Source of the DNA: an uncultured Acetobacteraceae bacterium | GTDB taxonomy: Bacteria > Pseudomonadota > Alphaproteobacteria > Acetobacterales > Acetobacteraceae | DNA length: 20,273 nt | NCBI GenBank assembly: GCA_937874445.1 | Contig: CALNAL010000006.1 | Span: forward strand, 1-20,273 | Reading direction: 5' to 3' | Shown here: piece by piece, positions 14,824 through 20,273 of the stretch | How the letters are laid out: every line of letters starts with the position of its first letter | How positions within the stretch are numbered: position 1 is the first letter of the stretch | Made by a program: the position numbers and the translations under genes | Notes under the pieces: model-generated | Seen by the model: only the letters and a program-made list of their open reading frames with translations | What the model was told of the DNA's origin: nothing | Database searches by the model: none

Positions 14824-16125
14824 GTGATTCGTCGTCGCAGCCTGCTTGCCGCCACCGCCGCCGCCGCCGCCAGTCTTGCCGCTCCCGCCATCGTGCGCGC
14901 GCAAACCGTCAAGGAGCTGAGCTTCTACTACCCCATCGCCGTCGGCGGGCCGATCCCCAAGATCATCGACGGATACTGCGAGGAATTCCAGGCACAGAGC
15001 GGCATCAAGGTGACGCCCGTCTATGCCGGCGACTACACCTCGACAATGGTCAAGGCCGTCACCGCGCTCAAGGGCGGCACGGGCCCGCAGTTCGCCGTGC
15101 TGCTCGCCGCCGAGATGCACTCGTTGCAGGCCCAGGACATTCTCGTCAGCCTCGACGAGATCGGCCTCGATGCGAATGCAAAACAGTGGCTCGCGGGCTT
15201 CTATCCGGCCTTCATGGCCAACAGCCATGCCGACGGCAAGACCTGGTCGGTGCCCTTCCAGCGCTCCACCGCGGTGCAGTACTACAACAAGCAGTCCTTC
15301 GAGGAGGCCGGCCTGGACCCGGAGAAATATCCGACCACCTGGGCCGGCCTTGCCGCCGCCGCGGAGAAGCTGACCAAGCACGATGCCACCGGACGGGTCA
15401 CGCGCTGGGGCCTCAAGCTGGCTTCCGACCTCGGCAATGCCCAGTGGACCTTTGGCGCGCTGGCCAACCAGGCCGGCGTGGTGCTGATGAACGAGGCGGG
15501 CACCGAGACCTACTTCAAGGACCCCAAGTCGGTCGAGGCGCTGGCCTACTGGCATGACCTCGCCTTCAAGAACAAGGTTTCCCCCGAGGGAATCTCCAAC
15601 TGGGGACAGCTCTCGCCCGATTTCTTCACCGGCAACGCCGCGATCATCCAGCATACCACGGGCAATCTCACCAACGTCCGCACCAACGCCAAGTTCCCCT
15701 TCGGGGTCGCGGGACTGCCGGGCCTGAATGGGCCGCGCACCGTGGTGGGCGGGGGCAACATCTATTTCTTCAAGTCGGCGAGCGAGGCCGAGCGCACGGC
15801 CGCGCTGAAGTTCGCGCGGTTCCTCTCCGAGCCGGAACGGGCCGCGGACTGGTCGATCAAGGTGGGCTACATCGCCACCTCCGAGGCCGCCTACAACACG
15901 CCGACTCTGCGGAAGTATATTGCCGAATTCCCCGAGGCGAACGTGGCGCGCACCTTCCTGCCCGTCGCGGTGGGCGAGCTTTCCACCTACGAGAACCAGC
16001 GCATCTACAAGGCGCTGACCGACCAGATCCAGGCCTGCCTCAACGGCGCCAAGAGCCCCGAGGCCGCGCTGGCCGAGACCCAGGCCGAGGCGCAGCGCAT
16101 CCTGCGGCCGTACCGGCGTGGCTGA
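14824..16125 (+). CDS. Ugp-like periplasmic substrate-binding protein, copy 2 (Tat-exported)
   Basis: This is a 433-residue precursor starting at GTG behind a perfect AGGAGG. The signal is MIRRRSLLAATAAAAASLAAPAIVRA, with twin or triple Arg and cleavage near residue 26. The fold is the same as copy 1: FYYPIAVGGPIPKIIDGYCEE, VTPVYAGDYTSTMV, WSVPFQRSTAVQYYNKQSF, TTGNLTNVRTNAKFPFGVAG and GGGNIYFFKSAS. The conserved blocks align without large gaps, so this is a tandem duplication that has since diverged. Differences fall near the expected ligand cleft, for example GFAYW in copy 1 against GNAQW here and AVDAY against AAEMH. Different ligands or affinities are therefore plausible. The stop overlaps the next gene by 8 nt. 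Export by Tat implies folding before translocation. Confidence 0.88.
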   Translation: MIRRRSLLAATAAAAASLAAPAIVRAQTVKELSFYYPIAVGGPIPKIIDGYCEEFQAQSGIKVTPVYAGDYTSTMVKAVTALKGGTGPQFAVLLAAEMHSLQAQDILVSLDEIGLDANAKQWLAGFYPAFMANSHADGKTWSVPFQRSTAVQYYNKQSFEEAGLDPEKYPTTWAGLAAAAEKLTKHDATGRVTRWGLKLASDLGNAQWTFGALANQAGVVLMNEAGTETYFKDPKSVEALAYWHDLAFKNKVSPEGISNWGQLSPDFFTGNAAIIQHTTGNLTNVRTNAKFPFGVAGLPGLNGPRTVVGGGNIYFFKSASEAERTAALKFARFLSEPERAADWSIKVGYIATSEAAYNTPTLRKYIAEFPEANVARTFLPVAVGELSTYENQRIYKALTDQIQACLNGAKSPEAALAETQAEAQRILRPYRRG

Positions 16126-17038
16126 CGGCTCGACGATCCGTCAGCCGCTGATGCAACGCGAGACCTGGATACGGCGCGAGACATGGCAGGGCTGGCTCCT
16201 GGTCCTGCCCGCGCTGGTGCTGCTGGTGGCCTTCACGCACTGGCCGGCCCTCATGACGCTGGTGGACAGTTTCTTCACCACGTCGCGGGCCGGCCATCCC
16301 GCCGCCTTCGTCGGCTGGGACAACTACGCCGACCTCGCCGACGATCCGGTCTTCTGGAAGGTGCTTGCCAACAACGCGATCTATGCGGTGGCGACCATTC
16401 CCGTCTCGGTGGTCCTCGCGCTGCTGATGGCACTCGCCGTCAACCACGCACTGCCGGGGCGGGGGCTGCTGCGCATGGCCTATTTCACGCCGACCATGCT
16501 GCCGATGATCGCGGTGGCCAATATCTGGCTGTTTTTCTTCACGCCCGACTACGGGCTGTTCGACGTCGTGCTCTCCTTCTTCGGCGGCGGGCGGCACAAC
16601 TGGCTGGGTGACGCCGCCACCTCCCTGCCGGCGGTGATTGCCGTGGCCGTCTGGAAGGAAGCCGGATTTTTCATGATCTTCTATCTCGCGGCCTTACAGA
16701 CCCTGCCGCCCGACCTGGAAGAGGCGGCGGCGCTGGAGGGGGCCTCGCGCTTCACCTTCTTCCGTCGCGTCATGCTGCCGTTGCTGATGCCGACGACGCT
16801 TTTCGTGCTGGTCAATGCCGTCATCAACGCCTTCCGCGTGGTCGACCACATCGTGGTGATGACCAACGGCGGCCCCGACAACGCCACCACTCTGCTGCTG
16901 TTCTACATCTACCAGACCGGATTCCGCTTCTGGGACAGCGCGGCGGCGGCGACGCAGACAGTGGTGCTGCTCGGCCTGCTCATCGTGCTGGCGGCAGTGC
17001 AGTTCGGCATTTTCGGACGACGGGTGCACTACCGGTGA
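16118..17038 (+). CDS. Inner-membrane permease of the Ugp-like importer (UgpA/MalF type)
   Basis: This 306-residue protein has six probable helices. A cytoplasmic N-terminus is followed by GWLLVLPALVLLVAFTHWPALM, and VGWDNYADLADDPVFWKVLANN is the typical periplasmic loop. The EAA loop that docks on the ATPase is EEAAALEGASRFTFFRRVMLPLL (201-223). VDHIVVMTNGGPDNATTLLLFYIY is diagnostic of MalF/UgpA permeases. The start at GTG 16118 overlaps the upstream stop by 8 nt; ATG 16151 is an alternative that would remove 11 residues. Neither has a strong ribosome site, so translational coupling is likely. The stop overlaps the following gene (GTGA). Confidence 0.92.
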   Translation: MADGSTIRQPLMQRETWIRRETWQGWLLVLPALVLLVAFTHWPALMTLVDSFFTTSRAGHPAAFVGWDNYADLADDPVFWKVLANNAIYAVATIPVSVVLALLMALAVNHALPGRGLLRMAYFTPTMLPMIAVANIWLFFFTPDYGLFDVVLSFFGGGRHNWLGDAATSLPAVIAVAVWKEAGFFMIFYLAALQTLPPDLEEAAALEGASRFTFFRRVMLPLLMPTTLFVLVNAVINAFRVVDHIVVMTNGGPDNATTLLLFYIYQTGFRFWDSAAAATQTVVLLGLLIVLAAVQFGIFGRRVHYR

Positions 17039-17868
17039 GCACGACCTTCCAACGCCCCGTCGCGCCGGCGATGCGCGGGCTCGAAATCGCGGGCGCCTGG
17101 CTGCTCGGAATTCTCTGGGTGGCCCCCCTGCTCTACGCGGTGTGGACCGCCTTCCATCCGGCGGCCTATGCGACGCATTTCTCCCTGTTCGCGCCATTGA
17201 CCCTGCACAACTTCGTGCAGGCGTGGAACGCGGCGCCCTTCGCGCGCTACTTCCTCAACACCACGCTGCTGGTGAGCCTGGTGCTGGTGGCGCAGTTCGT
17301 GCTGTGCACCCCGGCGGCCTTCGCCTTCGCCCGTCTGGAGTTCCCAGGCCGCGACACGCTCTTTGCCATCGTGCTGCTGCAGCTGATGGTGATGCCCGAC
17401 GTGCTGCTGGTGGGCAACTACCACATCCTCTCGCAACTCGGGCTGGTCGATACCATCCTCGGCATCGCGCTGCCCTATCTCGGTTCGGCCTTCGGCATCT
17501 TCCTGCTGCGCCAGACCTTCCGCACCGTGCCGCAGGAACTCGACGACGCGGCACGGCTGGAGGGCTGCACGCTGCTGGCCCGCCTGTGGCGCGTCTACGT
17601 GCCGCTGGCCCGGCCCACCTACATCGCCTACGGGCTGGTCTCGGTGAGCTATCACTGGAACAACTTCCTCTGGCCTCTGGTCATCACCAACTCCGTCTCG
17701 ACGCGGCCGCTCACGGTGGGGCTCGCCGTGTTCTCCTCCGTCGAGCAGGGCATCGACTGGTCGATCATCACCGCGGCGACACTGATGACCTCCGCGCCGC
17801 TGCTGCTTGCATTCCTGTTGTTCCAGAGGCAATTCGTTCAGAGCTTCATGCGGGCGGGGATACGATGA
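17035..17868 (+). CDS. Inner-membrane permease of the Ugp-like importer (UgpE/MalG type)
   Basis: This 277-residue second permease subunit starts at GTG in a 4-nt overlap with the previous stop. Features are the first helix LLGILWVAPLLYAVWTAFHP, the loop HNFVQAWNAAPFARYFLNTTLL, FAFARLEFPGRDTLF, and the EAA loop LDDAARLEGCTLLARLWRVYVP (169-190). The segment YHWNNFLWPLVITNS is a hallmark of the UgpE group. The C-terminus QRQFVQSFMRAGIR resembles the conserved RYFVQGLTAGAVKG-like end in shortened form. Its stop overlaps the phosphatase start (ATGA), tying that enzyme to the transporter. Confidence 0.92.
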   Translation: MSTTFQRPVAPAMRGLEIAGAWLLGILWVAPLLYAVWTAFHPAAYATHFSLFAPLTLHNFVQAWNAAPFARYFLNTTLLVSLVLVAQFVLCTPAAFAFARLEFPGRDTLFAIVLLQLMVMPDVLLVGNYHILSQLGLVDTILGIALPYLGSAFGIFLLRQTFRTVPQELDDAARLEGCTLLARLWRVYVPLARPTYIAYGLVSVSYHWNNFLWPLVITNSVSTRPLTVGLAVFSSVEQGIDWSIITAATLMTSAPLLLAFLLFQRQFVQSFMRAGIR

Positions 17869-18662
17869 GCACGGCATTGCAACGGCGGCTGGATGTGGCC
17901 TCGACGATCGTCGAGGAGGCGGGGCGCAAGGCGATGGCACTGCGCCCCGAGCCCGGCGCGGCCGCGACGGCCAAGCTGAAGGGCCGCCAGGACTGGCTGA
18001 CCGAGGCCGACGGCGCGGTGGAGGCCTTCATCTCCGACGCGCTGGCCAAGGCTTTTCCCGAGGACGGCTTCCAGGGCGAGGAAACCGGACGCGGCCGCAC
18101 CGGCGCACTGCGCTGGGTGGTGGACCCCATCGACGGCACCTCCAACTACGCCCGCGGCGCCGACCGCTGGTGCGTCTCGCTCGGGCTGATCGAGGAGCGC
18201 ACGCCGCTGCTGGGCGTGATCTTCGCCCCCGCCCTGCACGAGACCTTCACGGCCCGACACGGCGCGGGCGCCTTTCGCAACGGCCTGCCCATCCATGCCT
18301 CGACGGAGCGCGACCTCACCCGCGCCATCGTCGAGGTCGGCTGGTCGCCGCGCCGGCCCCTCGCGCGCTTCCACCGGCTGCTGCAGGGGGTGATGGCGCA
18401 GGGGGCCGCGGTGCGTCTGGGTGGCTCGGGTGCGCTCGGGCTGGTCGATGTCGCCGTGGGCCGCAGCGATGCCTATGTCGAGCTGCACATCAACCTGTGG
18501 GACGTCGCCGCCGCGCTGGCGATCCTCGGCGAGGCCGGCGCATGGGTCTCGCCCTTCCTGGAAGGCCACGGGCCGGAGGCGGGCAACCCCATCCTCGCCG
18601 CCGCCCCGGGCGTGGCCGGCGCGCTGGCCGAGGCCGCCGAGCTGGCCGGCTGGGGGGCGTAG
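17865..18662 (+). CDS. Inositol monophosphatase family protein
   Basis: This 265-residue Mg2+-dependent phosphomonoesterase belongs to the IMPase/FBPase/CysQ/HisN superfamily and is cytoplasmic. Metal-site motifs are complete: GEE (71-73), VVDPIDGTSNYARG (D87, D90) and LWDVAA (W212, D213). RQDWLTEADGAVE near residue 41 is the conserved segment before the first metal site. The ATG overlaps the permease stop by 4 nt, so it is almost certainly part of the transporter operon, where E. coli carries the glycerophosphodiesterase gene ugpQ. This suggests it dephosphorylates the imported compound or a product of it. The substrate (inositol phosphate, glycerol phosphate, sugar phosphate, histidinol phosphate) cannot be read from sequence. 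Catalytic competence is likely. Confidence 0.9.
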   Translation: MSTALQRRLDVASTIVEEAGRKAMALRPEPGAAATAKLKGRQDWLTEADGAVEAFISDALAKAFPEDGFQGEETGRGRTGALRWVVDPIDGTSNYARGADRWCVSLGLIEERTPLLGVIFAPALHETFTARHGAGAFRNGLPIHASTERDLTRAIVEVGWSPRRPLARFHRLLQGVMAQGAAVRLGGSGALGLVDVAVGRSDAYVELHINLWDVAAALAILGEAGAWVSPFLEGHGPEAGNPILAAAPGVAGALAEAAELAGWGA

Positions 18663-18729
18663 CTCTCCTTCCTGTCCCGATGGCGTCGCGCTGGCATGGC
18701 GGAGGACGCTCGTCTAGACTTGCCCGATC

Positions 18730-20037
18730 ATGTCCGAACTTGCTTCCCTCCTCGGTGAGGAGGACCCCTCGCCGGCGGCCCTGCTCGCCACCCGTCCCCA
18801 CCTCTCGCTCAACCCGATCGACGGGCTGACGATGGAGGAGGTGCCGCTCGCCGCCATCATCGCCGAGCTGGGCACGCCCACCTGGGTCTATTCCGCCGGA
18901 GCCATGCGCGCGCGCCTGGCGCGGCTGCAGAATGCGATGACGGGGCTCGCCGAGGTCCACTACGCGGTCAAGGCCAACGACCACCTTGCCGTGCTGCGGC
19001 TGATGGCGGCCGGCGGCGCCGGGGCCGACGTGGTCAGCGGCGGCGAGCTGCTGCGGGCCCGCAAGGCCGGCATCGCGGCGGACAAAATCGTGTTCTCCGG
19101 GGTCGGCAAGACCGCCGGGGAGATCCGCCTCGCCCTCGCGGAGGGGATCGAGCAGATCAACGTCGAGAGCGCCGAGGAGCTGGAGACGGTTTCCGCCCTG
19201 GCCTCGGCGATGGGCCGGACGGCACGGGTGGCGCTGCGGGTCAACCCCGATGTGGATGCCCACACCCACGCCAAGATCACCACCGGCACGGCCAAGGACA
19301 AGTTCGGCATTCCCTACACGGACATCCCCGCCGTCTATCGCCACGCGGCGGCGCTGCCGGGGGTGGAACCGGCGGGGCTGGCGCTGCACATCGGCAGCCA
19401 GATCATGTCCACCGGGCCCTATCGCGCCGCCTTCGCCCGCGCCGCCGACCTGGTGCGCGCCCTGCGCGCGGAGGGGCTGGAGGTGCAGAAGATGGACTGC
19501 GGCGGCGGCCTCGGCGTGGGCTACCACGACACCGCCGACGCCTCGCCGGACGCGCTGGCCGGGGCGATGCGGGCGGCCTTCGGCAACCTCGCCCTGGAGC
19601 TGATGCTCGAGCCGGGCCGCTGGCTGGTGGCGCCGGCCGGGGTGCTGCTTTCCGAAGTGGTGCTGGTGAAGGCCGGACGTTTCGTGGTGCTGGACGCCGC
19701 GATGAACGACCTGATGCGCCCGGCCCTCTACGATTCCTGGCACGGCATCGTGCCCCTGCGCCCGGCGGCGGAAAGCGCGGTGTACGACGTGGTGGGCCCG
19801 GTGTGCGAAACCTCCGACACCTTCGCCCGGGCGCGCCGCCTGCCGCGCCTGGCCGCCGGCGAGCACGTGGCGCTGCTCGAGGCCGGCGCCTACGGGGCGG
19901 TGATGAGTTCGACCTACAACGCCCGCCCGCGGGCGGCGATCGCCCTGGTGGATGGCGCGCGCTGGGCTCTCCTGCGCGCACGCCAGACCCCTGAGGAGCT
20001 GTGGGCCGGGGAGCGGATTCCCGACTTCCTCGGCTGA
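18730..20037 (+). CDS. lysA: Diaminopimelate decarboxylase
   Basis: This 435-residue PLP enzyme of the alanine racemase-fold type decarboxylates meso-diaminopimelate to L-lysine, the last step of lysine synthesis. The PLP lysine is K81 in HYAVKAND. HIGSQI (220-225), DCGGGLGVGY (257-266), EPGRWLV (294-300), GPVCETSD (356-363) with the catalytic Cys at 359, and YN (396-397) complete the PLP site and dimer active site. The N-terminus carries an extra lead of roughly 20 residues before GLTMEEVPLAAIIAELGTPTWVY. The loop between VLVKAG and RFVVLDAAMNDL is a few residues shorter than I expect. No Shine-Dalgarno is seen before ATG 18730. The neighbour downstream is the DUF4175/TIGR02302 protein, as is usual in alphaproteobacteria; the upstream neighbour is unusual. 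Confidence 0.95.
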   Translation: MSELASLLGEEDPSPAALLATRPHLSLNPIDGLTMEEVPLAAIIAELGTPTWVYSAGAMRARLARLQNAMTGLAEVHYAVKANDHLAVLRLMAAGGAGADVVSGGELLRARKAGIAADKIVFSGVGKTAGEIRLALAEGIEQINVESAEELETVSALASAMGRTARVALRVNPDVDAHTHAKITTGTAKDKFGIPYTDIPAVYRHAAALPGVEPAGLALHIGSQIMSTGPYRAAFARAADLVRALRAEGLEVQKMDCGGGLGVGYHDTADASPDALAGAMRAAFGNLALELMLEPGRWLVAPAGVLLSEVVLVKAGRFVVLDAAMNDLMRPALYDSWHGIVPLRPAAESAVYDVVGPVCETSDTFARARRLPRLAAGEHVALLEAGAYGAVMSSTYNARPRAAIALVDGARWALLRARQTPEELWAGERIPDFLG

Positions 20038-20048
20038 TCGGAGGCCGC

Positions 20049-20273
20049 ATGCGCGTCCGGACTGCCGCCGAGGGAGAACGGACCGCGCCGGAAGGACGGC
20101 TGCGGGGCTGGCGGCTGCTGGCCCGGCTGGTGCTCGGCTGCGAGCGGGCCTGGCCGGAGCTGTGGCCGGCCGCGGGCGTGCTGGGCGCACTGGCGGTGGC
20201 GGCGCTGCTCGACGTGCCGGCGTGGCTGCCGGCGTGGCTGCATTTCCTGGTTCTGGCGGCAGGGGGGCTGGCG
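20049..20273 (+). CDS. DUF4175/TIGR02302-type membrane protein, N-terminal fragment cut by the window edge
   Basis: An open frame starts at ATG 20049, 4 nt after GGAGG (20040-20044), and runs to the end of the window (75 codons). It has a charged N-terminus (MRVRTAAEGERTAPEG), then LRGWRLLARLVLGCERAWPELWPAAG, and two hydrophobic segments (about residues 41-53 and 60-75) with Pro/Trp-rich LDVPAWLPAWL between. This opening and its position 11 nt after lysA match the large TIGR02302/DUF4175 proteins of alphaproteobacteria, which are of unknown function and have a long low-complexity periplasmic part. Identification rests partly on synteny. Confidence 0.75.
   Translation, partial: MRVRTAAEGERTAPEGRLRGWRLLARLVLGCERAWPELWPAAGVLGALAVAALLDVPAWLPAWLHFLVLAAGGLA

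Noticed and set aside
18683..18709. GCGTC...GACGC as a terminator after the phosphatase gene
   Set aside because: Five-base arms with a 17-nt loop and no T-tract; not above chance in DNA this rich in GC.

Overview
The window is GC-rich (roughly 70% by eye) and almost fully coding. It looks like an alphaproteobacterial chromosome, probably order Rhodospirillales and perhaps Acetobacteraceae. The reasons are lysA followed directly by a DUF4175/TIGR02302-type membrane protein, an overlapping coaE-dnaQ pair, a hopanoid-type RND protein (HpnN), and a convergent intergenic cluster of A/T-rich hairpins of a kind I remember from acetic-acid-bacterium genomes. The taxonomy is inference. I see no rRNA, tRNA, insertion sequence, prophage or CRISPR.

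Layout. (1) 1-583, minus strand: the N-terminal part of a thiamine-diphosphate enzyme. It runs off the left edge and appears broken by a deletion or frameshift. (2) 727-6434, plus strand: a branched-chain amino acid (HAAT/Liv) type ABC importer, made of a binding protein, LivH, a fused LivM-LivG polypeptide and LivF. A fumarylacetoacetate-hydrolase-family enzyme with an atypical active site follows. Together with the divergent TDP enzyme this suggests uptake and breakdown of an organic or aromatic acid. (3) 6473-10772, plus: a secreted protein of unknown function, then hpnN. (4) 10773-10967: a convergent gap packed with four hairpins. (5) 12253-10968, minus: coaE and dnaQ, overlapping by 4 nt. 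(6) 12375-18662, plus: a Ugp-like ABC importer (ATPase, two tandem paralogous Tat-exported binding proteins, two permeases) ending with an inositol-monophosphatase-family phosphatase. Most junctions overlap by 4-8 nt, so it is one operon. (7) 18730-20273, plus: lysA, then the start of the DUF4175/TIGR02302 protein, cut by the right edge.

The most interesting points are the one-ATPase, two-binding-protein Ugp-like importer with a phosphatase in the place where E. coli carries the diesterase ugpQ; the secreted unknown protein next to hpnN; the FAH-family protein lacking the usual His/Glu dyad; and the four-hairpin array between hpnN and dnaQ. I did not find a system that I can call wholly new. 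The dual-binding-protein operon and the secreted protein/HpnN pair are the best candidates for uncharacterised biology.
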